From Qipengyuania gaetbuli (GTDB lineage Bacteria; Pseudomonadota; Alphaproteobacteria; Sphingomonadales; Sphingomonadaceae): a stretch of DNA of 64,000 bases. The notes under the pieces were generated by a model. That model was not told the origin of the DNA. It saw only the letters and a list, made by a program, of their open reading frames with translations, and did no database searches. The DNA lies in assembly GCF_020171365.1 (NCBI RefSeq), contig NZ_JAIUZO010000002.1:1426001-1490000 (forward strand), written 5' to 3'. A program made the translations under genes and the position numbers. Positions within the stretch are counted from its first letter, which is position 1. The number at the start of each line of letters is the position of its first letter. Shown in pieces: positions 37,689-45,297 of the stretch.

Positions 37689-37930
37689 CAGCCGGCCTGC
37701 ATCTTGGTGACGGCATCGACGAGCTGGCCGTAGGTTTCGATCTCGGCCTGCTGGTTCATCGAGATGATGATGTCGAACTCGTCCTCGATCTCGGCGACGA
37801 AATCCATGACCGTCAGGCTGTCGAATTCCAGGTCGTTCTGGAAGCTCGTGTCTTCGGTGATGGTGACGCCCTTCTTGTTGAAGGGTTCGGCGATCTCGCG
37901 AATCTTCGCGTCGACTTCCGCTCGGTCCAT
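37688..37930 (-). CDS. Acyl carrier protein dedicated to sphingolipid synthesis
   Basis: 80 residues. The 4'-phosphopantetheine attachment site is Ser in LEFDSLTVMDFVAEIED. The protein is acidic overall, but the start (MDRAEVDAKIREIAEPFNKK) differs from the housekeeping AcpP. Placement directly before spt with a one-base overlap matches the SPT-associated ACP (AcpR-type) known in alphaproteobacteria, which supplies the acyl thioester for sphingoid base synthesis. There is a 108-base gap to divK upstream. Confidence 0.88.
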   Translation of the reverse strand: MDRAEVDAKIREIAEPFNKKGVTITEDTSFQNDLEFDSLTVMDFVAEIEDEFDIIISMNQQAEIETYGQLVDAVTKMQAG

Positions 37931-38038
37931 GAAGGTCCTGTCCTTGTAATGCGTGGCGAGCCGCAGCTGTTGCGGTTCATAACCATTGGCGCGGCAAAGC
38001 GGTTTCCGCAGGGTTTTGTCAAGCGCGGCGGCGCGTTC

Positions 38039-38407
38039 CTATTCGCCGACCAGGCGGCGCACGGCGGCCATGAAGGGGCCGATAGACACCGGCTTGGCGA
38101 GATAATCCTCTGCCCCGGCACCGCGAATCCGTTCCTCGTCGCCCTTGCCGGCATAGGCGGTCACGGCCAGCACCGGCACTTTCGCCAGTTCGCCGTCGCG
38201 CTTTATTTCGGCGATCAGGTCGACCCCGCTCACGCCGGGCAGCTGGATGTCCATGATGACGAGGTCGGGCGAGAACTTGCGCGCCGTCGCCAGCACGTTG
38301 TTGCCGTCGGCCACGGGAACAACTTCGTGCCCGTTTGCCTTGAGCACGTCACAGAACAACTTGCGATTGAGATCGTTGTCCTCGACAACGAGGATTCTTC
38401 TTGCCAC
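38039..38407 (-). CDS. divK: Single-domain response regulator DivK
   Basis: 122 residues comprising only a receiver domain. It starts at GTG 38407 (ARRILVVEDNDLNRKLFCD). The acidic pocket is EDN; the phosphorylated Asp is in DLVIMDIQLPG; the switch Thr is in VLAVTAYAGKGDEERIRGAG; and the Lys is in YLAKPVS. The MKGDEERIR-like segment is characteristic of DivK, which controls CtrA and cell-cycle polarity in alphaproteobacteria by acting on DivL/PleC/DivJ. PleD, its usual neighbour, is absent. The frame is open upstream but has no sensible protein. Divergent from the DUF3572 operon. Confidence 0.88.
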   Translation of the reverse strand: MARRILVVEDNDLNRKLFCDVLKANGHEVVPVADGNNVLATARKFSPDLVIMDIQLPGVSGVDLIAEIKRDGELAKVPVLAVTAYAGKGDEERIRGAGAEDYLAKPVSIGPFMAAVRRLVGE

Positions 38408-38470
38408 GGGCCTGCCGTCTCCTGCGAATGGCGCAAGTACCGGCAGGCGGCATAGGGACAAGCGAAAGGG

Positions 38471-38755
38471 CTGACAATTCCTGCATCGGACAAAGCTGAC
38501 GAAACGCGCGCGCCGGAAGTCCTGGCGCTGGAAGCGCTGGGCTGGGCGCTGGTCGACGAGCGCCGGGCAGAGCGCCTCTTGTCGCTGACCGGCCTCACGC
38601 CCGAACGCCTGCGCCACGGCATCGCCGAACGCGAAGTGCAGGCCGCAGTGCTCGAATTCCTCGCAAATCACGAACCCGACCTTATCTCGGCAGCCGATGC
38701 GCTGGGCACGACGCCCGAAGCGCTGGTCGCTGCCTACAGGAGCCTGTCACAATGA
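38471..38755 (+). CDS. DUF3572 family protein, apparent CTG start
   Basis: 94 residues of clear DUF3572 type: VLALEALGWALVDERRAERL then LSLTGLTPERLRHGIAEREV, ending AALVAAYRSLSQ-like helices. The family is a small helical protein of unknown function that is often beside divK in alphaproteobacteria, which holds here in divergent orientation. No ATG, GTG or TTG is in frame at the N-terminus. The reading LTIPASDKADETRAPEVLAL starts at a CTG (38471) just after AAAGGG, so a CTG start is the simplest explanation; an ATT at 38477 is also possible. The stop overlaps the next gene's ATG (ATGA). Confidence 0.78.
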   Translation: MTIPASDKADETRAPEVLALEALGWALVDERRAERLLSLTGLTPERLRHGIAEREVQAAVLEFLANHEPDLISAADALGTTPEALVAAYRSLSQ

Positions 38756-39381
38756 GCCGCCCGCTGATCATCACCGATTGCGACGAAGTCCTGCTCTACA
38801 TGGTGTCGCCCTTCCGCGACTGGCTGGACGAGACGCAGGGCGTCGACTTCCACATGGGCACGAACGATTTTTCCAAAGCGCTGCGCTGGCAGGAAAGCGG
38901 CGAATATCTTGCGCCCGAAGAAATCTGGCACATGCTGGGCCGCTTCTTCGATACCGAAATGCATCGCCAGTCGCCCATTCCCGGCGCGATCGAGGGCATC
39001 AACACGCTGGGCGAGAAGGCCGACGTGGTGGTGCTGACCAACCTCGTCGACAAGCGCCAGCAGATGCGCACCGAGCAGCTGGCCGACCACGGTTTGACCG
39101 CACGGGTCTTCACCAACCAGGGCCCCAAGGGCCCGGCGCTGCAGCGCATCCTCGAAGAATACAATCCGACCAAGGCGATCTTCATCGACGACCTTGCGCA
39201 GCACCACCGCTCCGCACGCGAGACGATCGGGTCGATCACCACGCTACACTTGTGCGGCGAGCCCATGCTTGCCCCGCATATCGACTGTGCCCACACCTCC
39301 GGCCATGCCGATGCCCGCATCGACTGCTGGACCGAGGCGCTGCCCTGGCTGATGGGCGAACTGGAGAGGGAAGAAGCATGA
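38752..39381 (+). CDS. HAD-superfamily hydrolase
   Basis: 209 residues. The N-terminal HAD motif I is in LIITDCDEVLLYMVSPF (nucleophile Asp and second Asp), motif II in VVVLTNLVDKRQQ (Thr), and motif III/IV in the region KGPALQRILEEYNPTKAIFIDDLAQHH (Lys and the DD pair). A phosphatase acting on small phosphorylated compounds is likely, but the substrate is unknown. The operon position between DUF3572 and RidA (ATGA overlaps on both sides) may tie it to metabolite repair; that is inference. Confidence 0.82.
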   Translation: MSRPLIITDCDEVLLYMVSPFRDWLDETQGVDFHMGTNDFSKALRWQESGEYLAPEEIWHMLGRFFDTEMHRQSPIPGAIEGINTLGEKADVVVLTNLVDKRQQMRTEQLADHGLTARVFTNQGPKGPALQRILEEYNPTKAIFIDDLAQHHRSARETIGSITTLHLCGEPMLAPHIDCAHTSGHADARIDCWTEALPWLMGELEREEA

Positions 39382-39836
39382 GCATCGAAGCGAAACTGGC
39401 AGAACTCGGCATCACCCTGCCGCAGGCGGCGGCACCGGTCGCCAGCTACCAGGCCGTGGTCGTCACCGGGAACATGGCCTTCCTGTCGGGCCAGCTGCCG
39501 TTCGTCGACGGCCAGCTCGTCACCGGCAAGCTGGGCGCCGACGTTTCGCTCGAAACCGGCCAGCAGGCCGCGCGCGCCTGCGGGCTGATGATACTTGCCC
39601 AGCTCAAGGCAGCCGGGCTGCTCGAACGCGTGGAACAGGTGGTCAAGCTTGGCGGCTTCGTTGCCAGCACGCCCGATTTCACCGACCAGCCCAAGGTCGT
39701 GAACGGCTGCAGCGACTTGATGGCCGAGGTCTTCGGCGATGCCGGCAAGCACGCGCGCAGCGCGGTCGGGGTGCCGGTCCTTCCGCTCGACGCCGCGGTC
39801 GAGGTCGATGCGATTGTCGCCCTTCGCCCTCATTGA
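39378..39836 (+). CDS. RidA-family protein (YjgF-like)
   Basis: 152 residues of the Rid superfamily, 2-iminobutanoate/enamine deaminases that protect PLP enzymes from reactive intermediates. Typical are LSGQLPFVDGQLVTGKLGADVSLE-type first half (VTGNMAFLSGQLP) and SAVGVPVLPLDAAVEVDAIV, with the substrate-binding Arg in KHARSAVGV. ATG at 39378, overlapping the HAD stop by four bases, with GGAGAGGGAAG upstream. Its coding 3' end overlaps the next gene by 29 bases. Confidence 0.88.
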   Translation: MSIEAKLAELGITLPQAAAPVASYQAVVVTGNMAFLSGQLPFVDGQLVTGKLGADVSLETGQQAARACGLMILAQLKAAGLLERVEQVVKLGGFVASTPDFTDQPKVVNGCSDLMAEVFGDAGKHARSAVGVPVLPLDAAVEVDAIVALRPH

Positions 39837-40581
39837 CCGGCTGGTCGTTCCGGCACCCGACCCCGTGCGGGTCGAGTGGCTGCGGACATGGACCTATGCC
39901 CATCGCGGCCTTCACGGGCCGGGCCGTATCGAAAACGGGCCGAGCGCCTTTCGCGCCGCGGTGGAAGCGGGCCTCGGGCTCGAATGCGATATCCAGCGCA
40001 GTGCCGACGACTGGCCGATGGTCTTCCACGACTGGGATTTCGCCCGGCTGGTCGGGCGACCGGAGAAGACGGAAGCGCTGACCCGCGAAGAATGGCGCGA
40101 GCTGGCCTATCTCGAAAGCGAGGACCGGCCGATGGACCTGCCCGAGCTGCTGGCGATGGTCGCAGGCCGGGTGCCGCTGCTGATCGAGATCAAGTCGCGG
40201 CGCGGCTACGATGTCGAACTGACCTGCCGGCGGGTAGCCGATGCGCTGGAAGGCTATGTCGGTCTCCACGGTGTGATGAGTTTCGATCCGCGCGTCTCGC
40301 GCTGGTTCGCCAGGCATAACCCGCAAACGGTGCGCGGCCTCGTCATGCGCGAGGACGAGCGCGGCTACACGCAGTCGGCCGCCAGCCGCCATCTCGCCTT
40401 GTGGGCGGCGCGCCCCGAATTCATCGCCTACCATGTCGCGGCCCTGCCGAACCCGATGGTCGCGGAACTGAAGGCGCGCGGTATGCCGGTCCTCACCTGG
40501 ACGGTGAACTCGCCCGAAAGCCGCGCGGTCGGCGAAGAGCATGCCGACGCCCTGATCGCGGAAGGAGCGGGACTGGCGTGA
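39808..40581 (+). CDS. Glycerophosphodiester phosphodiesterase
   Basis: 257 residues of the GDPD TIM-barrel, which hydrolyses deacylated phospholipids to glycerol-3-phosphate and an alcohol. Catalytic and metal residues are seen in YAHRGLHGPGRIENG (His-Arg), GLGLECDIQRS (Glu, Asp), MVFHDWDF (His-Asp) and PLLIEIKSRRG. The C-terminal part has MPVLTWTVNSPE. There is no signal peptide, so a cytosolic UgpQ-like enzyme is likely. The ATG at 39808 has GAGGTCG directly upstream and overlaps ridA by 29 bases. Its stop overlaps the next GTG start. Confidence 0.87.
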   Translation: MRLSPFALIDRLVVPAPDPVRVEWLRTWTYAHRGLHGPGRIENGPSAFRAAVEAGLGLECDIQRSADDWPMVFHDWDFARLVGRPEKTEALTREEWRELAYLESEDRPMDLPELLAMVAGRVPLLIEIKSRRGYDVELTCRRVADALEGYVGLHGVMSFDPRVSRWFARHNPQTVRGLVMREDERGYTQSAASRHLALWAARPEFIAYHVAALPNPMVAELKARGMPVLTWTVNSPESRAVGEEHADALIAEGAGLA

Positions 40582-41714
40582 GCGAGGGCGACCTGGCGGC
40601 AAGGGTGGCGGGATCGGTGGGCGCGATCGACCGCGATGCCTGGAACGCGCTTGCCGGGGACAATCCCTTCGTATCGCACGAATTCCTCACCGCGCTGGAG
40701 GATTCGGGCAGTGTCGGTCCCGGCACCGGCTGGCAGAGCGCGCCGCTGGTCATCTCTTCGGCAGGCGGGCCGCCGCTCGCTGCCATGCCCACCTATCTGA
40801 AGAGCCACAGCCAGGGCGAATATGTCTTCGACCATGCCTGGGGCGATGCCTACGAGCGGGCGGGGGGGCAGTATTACCCCAAGCTCCAGATCGCTGCGCC
40901 TTTCACGCCGGCGACGGGCCCGCGCCTGCTGCTGTCGGACGAGAGCCTTGCCGCGTCCCTCCTGAAAGCGGCCGAGCAATTGTGCCTGCAGAACGGCTTT
41001 TCGAGCGCGCATGCGACTTTCATCGAACCGGCGCAGGTCGCCCTGTTCGAAAAGGCCGGCTGGCTGATCCGCAAGGACCTCCAGTTCCACTGGCACAATC
41101 GCGGGTTTGCAAATTTCGACGATTTCCTCGCCACGCTCACCTCGCGCAAGCGCAAGGATTTGCGCAAGGAACGCGCCGCGGCGCAGGAAGGGCTGGAGAT
41201 CGTGAAGCTGCGGGGCGGGGAGATCCGGCCCGAACACTGGGATGCCTTCTGGGTCTTCTACCAGGACACCGGCGCACGCAAATGGGGCCGGCCCTATCTG
41301 ACGCGGGAGGCCTTCGACCTGTTCCACGAGCGGATGGGCGAGAAACTGTTGCTGATCCTTGCGCTGGAAGACGGGCTGCCGATTGCCGGCGCGCTCAATT
41401 TCATCGGGGGAGATGCGCTCTACGGGCGCTACTGGGGCTGCACGAAGGACGTGCGCTTCCTGCATTTCGAACTGTGCTATTACCAGGCCATCGATGTTGC
41501 CATCGAACTGGGTCTCGACAGGGTCGAAGCCGGCGCGCAGGGCGGGCACAAGCTGGCCCGCGGATATGAACCTGTCGAAACGGTCTCGGCGCACTGGATC
41601 GCCGATCCGGGTTTTCGCGAGGCGGTGGCCGATTTCCTGACACGCGAACGCGCCGGAGTGGCGGCCGATCGCAACCACCTCGCGCGCCGCACCCCGTTCA
41701 GGCGCGGCGGGTAG
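40578..41714 (+). CDS. GNAT/FemAB-like acyltransferase (DUF482 family)
   Basis: 378 residues of the PF04339 family (FemAB-like, 'peptidogalycan biosynthesis' in older annotation). Typical are NPFVSHEFLTALEDSGSVG, APLVISSAGGPPLAAMPTYLK, HWHNRGFANFDDFLATLTSR, KRKDLRKERAAA, RKWGRPYLTREAFDLFHER and GAQGGHKLARGYEPVET. The function is uncertain: aminoacyl or acyl transfer to cell-envelope components is suggested by the fold only. GTG start at 40578, overlapping the previous stop (GTGA). Last gene of the five-gene operon starting with DUF3572. Converges with the Sel1-like gene. Confidence 0.85.
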   Translation: MSEGDLAARVAGSVGAIDRDAWNALAGDNPFVSHEFLTALEDSGSVGPGTGWQSAPLVISSAGGPPLAAMPTYLKSHSQGEYVFDHAWGDAYERAGGQYYPKLQIAAPFTPATGPRLLLSDESLAASLLKAAEQLCLQNGFSSAHATFIEPAQVALFEKAGWLIRKDLQFHWHNRGFANFDDFLATLTSRKRKDLRKERAAAQEGLEIVKLRGGEIRPEHWDAFWVFYQDTGARKWGRPYLTREAFDLFHERMGEKLLLILALEDGLPIAGALNFIGGDALYGRYWGCTKDVRFLHFELCYYQAIDVAIELGLDRVEAGAQGGHKLARGYEPVETVSAHWIADPGFREAVADFLTRERAGVAADRNHLARRTPFRRGG

Positions 41715-41717
41715 GGA

Positions 41718-42050
41718 TCAGGCGACGCGGCGTTCGCCTTCGCACAGCCACTGGCGAGCACGGCGCTGGGCTTCGGAGATTTCGCGGGCGGTCATTTCGT
41801 CCGAAATGTCGGCGCGGCACCAGGCAGCTTCCTCGTGACCCTTGGATGCGGCGATGTTGAACCACTTGTGCGCCTCGATCATGTCGCAGGCCACGCCGTG
41901 GCTGCCGGTCGAGAAAGCAACGCCCAGGTCGTAGAGCGCGTCGATGCTGCCCTTGGCAAAGGCACCCAGATATTCCGCGATGGTCGCTTCGCCTTCACCG
42001 GTCTGGTCGATGCGGCCGGCGCCCCCTTCGATGCTCGTCAGTACGGTCAT
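41718..42050 (-). CDS. Small Sel1-repeat-like protein
   Basis: 110 residues. The middle reads IDALYDLGVAFSTG and DMIEAHKWFNIAASKGHEEA, the signature of a Sel1-type TPR repeat (LG...YxxG...A..W...AA..G...A), about 1.5 repeats. The C-terminus is basic and helical (REISEAQRRARQWLCEGERRV). There is no signal peptide or membrane helix, so it is probably a cytoplasmic protein-interaction module. In relatives such a gene neighbours dksA, as here in divergent orientation; a role in stress response is speculation. Confidence 0.75.
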   Translation of the reverse strand: MTVLTSIEGGAGRIDQTGEGEATIAEYLGAFAKGSIDALYDLGVAFSTGSHGVACDMIEAHKWFNIAASKGHEEAAWCRADISDEMTAREISEAQRRARQWLCEGERRVA

Positions 42051-42197
42051 TTCGAACTTCCCCCATTGGCCCGGCCCCCCGCCGGGTGAGGACAGTCCTC
42101 GCCTGTTATGGTCAATAAAAGGTTAACGCGGTTTTCGTTACCCCGCGGGGGATGCGGTCCATTTGCCACAGGTCGGTGAAAGGATTGGGATTGCGCC

Positions 42198-42226
42198 TTG
42201 TGCCGGAAAGTCGTGCGACCTATAGG
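42198..42226 (+). promoter_or_regulatory. Possible sigma-70 promoter of dksA
   Basis: TTGTGC (42198-42203), a 17-base spacer and TATAGG (42221-42226) lie about 95 bases upstream of the dksA ATG. The 270-base gap between the divergent Sel1-like and dksA genes otherwise shows only a short GC hairpin (CCCGGC/GCCGGG near 42070) close to the Sel1-like start. Confidence 0.4.
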
Positions 42227-42320
42227 CCGCGCCATCGAACAGGCGGCGAGGTACCGGAAAGATCCGGACCAGCAGGGCGACGCGGCATCCGTTCCGATGG
42301 GTAGAAGGATTACGAGGTCA

Positions 42321-42779
42321 ATGGCCACTTCGGCTTCGAGTGTTTCCGACAAGCTCGCCAAGGCAAAGGCGGCTGTCGCTCCGGACTATGTTCCGTCCGA
42401 CGACGAAGAATACATGAGCGACCAGCAGCTCGATTACTTCCGCATGCTCCTGCTCGACTGGAAGAAATCGATCCACGACGCGGCCGGGCTCACTCTCCAG
42501 CATTTGCAGGACGGCCCGATCCGCGAACCCGATCTCAACGACCGCGCATCGTCGGAAACCGACTGGGGCATCGAACTGCGCACCCGCGACCGCCAGCGCA
42601 AGCTCATCGCCAAGATCGACGCTGCGCTGCGCCGTATCGACCAAGGCGAATACGGCTATTGCGAGGTTACCGGCGATCCGATCGGCCTGCGCCGTCTTAT
42701 CGCTCGACCGGTCGCCACCATGACAGTCGAGGCGCAGACCGCGCACGAACGCAAGGAAAAGATCTCGCGCGACGATTGA
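42321..42779 (+). CDS. dksA: RNA polymerase-binding transcription factor DksA
   Basis: 152 residues. DksA enters the RNA polymerase secondary channel and acts with ppGpp in the stringent response. The coiled coil covers about 35-110 and carries LNDRASSETDWGIELRTRDR, with conserved Asp/Ala tip residues. The zinc-finger region YGYCEVTGDPIGLRRLIARP retains only one of the four cysteines, a pattern seen in alphaproteobacterial DksA. ATG 42321 with ACGAGG upstream; alternative ATG at 42297. A dedicated upstream promoter is possible (42198-42226). Confidence 0.9.
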   Translation: MATSASSVSDKLAKAKAAVAPDYVPSDDEEYMSDQQLDYFRMLLLDWKKSIHDAAGLTLQHLQDGPIREPDLNDRASSETDWGIELRTRDRQRKLIAKIDAALRRIDQGEYGYCEVTGDPIGLRRLIARPVATMTVEAQTAHERKEKISRDD

Positions 42780-42896
42780 TTTCCCTAGGAAATCTTGCTG
42801 CGCGGGTAACCATTTCTTCATCGGTAAATCGCTAGTTTCGGCGGCAGCGCACCCGGTTTTCGGGTCGGCGCGCGAAGCTGCTCGGAGCCCACTCCC

Positions 42897-43262
42897 TTGT
42901 CGATGATAGACACGCGAAACCTGAACCGTGACAGTCTCTTCCTGACTGCAACGCTGCACGCCGGTCCGACTGGCGAGGCGGTCAGGGTCAAGGTGCGCAA
43001 TTTGTCGGACGGCGGCATGATGGCGGAAGGGCTGCTGGCCCTCTCGCGCGGGGACCGGGTCACGGTGGAACTGCGCAATACCAAGCCGGTTCGCGGCGTC
43101 GTCGCGTGGACTCAGGGCAGCCGCTTCGGCATCGCCTTCGAGGAAGAGATCGACGCCAAGGCCGCCCGTGCGGTGATGGCCGTCTCGGAAAGTGCCGCTC
43201 CGCGCCATACGCGGCCGATCGGCTTCTACCAGCGCGACCCTTCGCAGCTTCGCAAGATCTGA
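42897..43262 (+). CDS. PilZ-domain protein
   Basis: 121 residues. A PilZ domain covers most of the protein: RVKVRNLSDGGMMAEGLLAL corresponds to the (D/N)xSxxG c-di-GMP motif, preceded by a short N-terminal segment (TRNLNRDSLFL) in which a canonical RxxxR is only partly visible. So c-di-GMP binding is uncertain. TTG at 42897 is placed nine bases after GGAG (42884-42887); an ATG at 42903 is too far from that site. No membrane helix. Closely follows dksA. Confidence 0.75.
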   Translation: MSMIDTRNLNRDSLFLTATLHAGPTGEAVRVKVRNLSDGGMMAEGLLALSRGDRVTVELRNTKPVRGVVAWTQGSRFGIAFEEEIDAKAARAVMAVSESAAPRHTRPIGFYQRDPSQLRKI

Positions 43263-43301
43263 TTGCCTTGCACGACGGCGGTGCGCTGCTAACCCAGCGC
43301 A

Positions 43302-44759
43302 ATGCGCCGCGTCGTTCTTACCCTTGCCGTGCTGGTCCTTGCCGCCTGTTCGGGGCGCGAGGATGACGGTGTGCTTGATGTCGCTTTCATCGGGCAACCC
43401 GAGGATGCCTTCGAGCAAGGGCTGCGCATCGGTCCGGCCGCCCAGCTGGTGCGCGCGTCGACACAGCAGGGCCTCGTCCGGCTGAATGCCGCCGGCGAGG
43501 TCGTTCCCGGCATCGCCGAACGCTGGATCGTCACCGATGACGGCGAAAGCTACATCTTCCGGATCACCGAATTCGACCTGCCGAATGGCGAGCGCCTGAC
43601 AGCAACCATGGTGCGCGATTCGCTGCGGCGCACGATCGCGCGGCTGGATGGCACCAGTCTCGGCCTCGACTTGCAAAAAGTCGCAGAGATCAGGGCCATG
43701 ACGGGACGCGTGGTCGAAATCCGCCTGAAGAGCCCCATGCCCGGGCTGTTGCAGGTCCTGGCCCAGCCGGAGCTCGGCGTCTCGGCAGAGGCGGCCCGCA
43801 CCGGCCCGATGAGCGCGGCGCGCGACGGCGATGCCTGGCTGCTCGAAGCGATGGCGCCCGAATTGCGCGGCCAGCCATCGCAGCCCGAGTGGGGCGAAGG
43901 CATGCGCGCCATCCGCTTCCAGACCGTGCCTGCCGAACAGGCGGCACAAGGCTTCCAGCAGAACCGCTACGACCTCATCCTCGGCGGGCGGATACAGGAC
44001 CTCCCGCGCGCCTCCACAAGCACGTTTTCGCGCGCGACCGTGAGGCTCGATTCGGCCATCGGCCTGTTCGGCCTCGACGTCAGGCAGCAGCGCGGCTTCC
44101 TTGCAGATGCAGCGAACCGGGAAGCGATTGCCCTGGCCATCGACCGCAATGCCATCGCCAGCGCACTGGGCATCGGCGGCTGGAGCGCTTCTGCCCGGAT
44201 CGTCCCGTCGGACCTGCCGGGCATCGCACCTTCGCCGGAGCGCTGGGAAGGCTTGTCGCTCGACCAGCGCAGGGCGCGCGCGGCGCAGCGGGCGGCCGGG
44301 TGGCGCGCCTCGAACGGCAGCGCGCCGAGTGTCTCCCTTGCACTGCCCGAAGGGCCCGGTTCGGACCTGCTCTTTGCCAGCCTCGCCAAGGACCTCTCTG
44401 CAGTCGGAATCGTGCTTGAACGCGCCGCATCGGAAGTTCGGGCCGACATGGTCCTGCGCGACCGTGTTGCGCGCTATGCGGGGCCGCGCTGGTTCCTCAA
44501 CCAGTTCAATTGCAGCATTTCGCCGCGTATCTGCTCCGAAGATGTGGACTTCCTTGTCTCGCTCTCCACCGATGCCGCCAATGCCGAGGAAGAGGCCTCC
44601 TACCTGCTCGAGGCCGAGAGCACGCTGGCGGCGACAAACCTCTACATCCCCCTCGGCGCACCGATCCGCTGGACCCAGACACGCTCTGAAGTCGAAGGCT
44701 TTTCGGAGAACCCCTGGGGCTTCCATCCCTTGTTCCCGCTGACCCTCGCGCCCATCTAA
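43302..44759 (+). CDS. Peptide-type ABC substrate-binding lipoprotein, orphan
   Basis: 485 residues of the family 5 (DppA/OppA) solute-binding proteins. Lipoprotein signal: MRRVVLTLAVLVLAACSGRE, with the lipobox Cys at residue 16. Then IGPAAQLVRASTQQGLVRLN and VVPGIAERWIVTDDGESYIF, TATMVRDSLRRTI, and AANREAIALAIDRNAIASALG are typical of the fold. Ligand class is peptide/nickel/oligosaccharide but not assignable. No permease or ATPase genes are nearby, so it is an orphan binding protein or has gained another role. Followed six bases later by the DUF4112 gene. Confidence 0.82.
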   Translation: MRRVVLTLAVLVLAACSGREDDGVLDVAFIGQPEDAFEQGLRIGPAAQLVRASTQQGLVRLNAAGEVVPGIAERWIVTDDGESYIFRITEFDLPNGERLTATMVRDSLRRTIARLDGTSLGLDLQKVAEIRAMTGRVVEIRLKSPMPGLLQVLAQPELGVSAEAARTGPMSAARDGDAWLLEAMAPELRGQPSQPEWGEGMRAIRFQTVPAEQAAQGFQQNRYDLILGGRIQDLPRASTSTFSRATVRLDSAIGLFGLDVRQQRGFLADAANREAIALAIDRNAIASALGIGGWSASARIVPSDLPGIAPSPERWEGLSLDQRRARAAQRAAGWRASNGSAPSVSLALPEGPGSDLLFASLAKDLSAVGIVLERAASEVRADMVLRDRVARYAGPRWFLNQFNCSISPRICSEDVDFLVSLSTDAANAEEEASYLLEAESTLAATNLYIPLGAPIRWTQTRSEVEGFSENPWGFHPLFPLTLAPI

Positions 44760-44764
44760 AGGGC

Positions 44765-45235
44765 ATGGACGACAATCGCCTGACCCCGATCGATATCTAC
44801 ACCGGTCGCGAGGAGCCCCGTGCTGACCGCGCTTCTGCGCAGGCATTCGGCATCGAACTGCCCATGGGTAACGACCCCCAATCCATCCGCCGCCGGGTGG
44901 AAGCGCTGGAGATGATCCTCGAGCGCAGCATGGTCATCCCGGGCACGAACTACCGGATCGGTCTCGATACGATCATCGGCCTCGTGCCCGTACTGGGCGA
45001 TATCATTACCGCGGCCATGGGCAGCTATATCGTATGGGAAGCGCGCAATCTGGGCATTCCCAAGTGGAAGCTGTGGCACATGATGGGCCGCATTGGCTTC
45101 GACACCGCAGTAGGCGCCGTGCCGCTGCTGGGCGATGCTTTCGACGTGCTTTACCGGTCAAACACGAAGAACGTGAAGACGATCAAGAAGCATCTCGACC
45201 GTCACCACCCCGAGACGCGCGTCATCGACCAGTAG
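44765..45235 (+). CDS. DUF4112 membrane protein
   Basis: 156 residues. The DUF4112 motif IGLDTIIGLVPVLGDIITAA is followed by SYIVWEARNLGIPKWKLWHM and the mirrored GFDTAVGAVPLLGDAFDVLY, giving two short hydrophobic hairpins. The pair of (V/L)P-LGD motifs is the family's hallmark. It is likely an inner-membrane protein of unknown function. Starts five bases after the preceding stop, so it is co-transcribed with the binding lipoprotein, and lies 63 bases before kynA. Confidence 0.82.
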   Translation: MDDNRLTPIDIYTGREEPRADRASAQAFGIELPMGNDPQSIRRRVEALEMILERSMVIPGTNYRIGLDTIIGLVPVLGDIITAAMGSYIVWEARNLGIPKWKLWHMMGRIGFDTAVGAVPLLGDAFDVLYRSNTKNVKTIKKHLDRHHPETRVIDQ

Positions 45236-45297
45236 TTTTGCCTGCGTCGGGGTCGCGGCCATTGCGCGGCGGTTCCTGCGGCCATAAGGCTGCGCGC

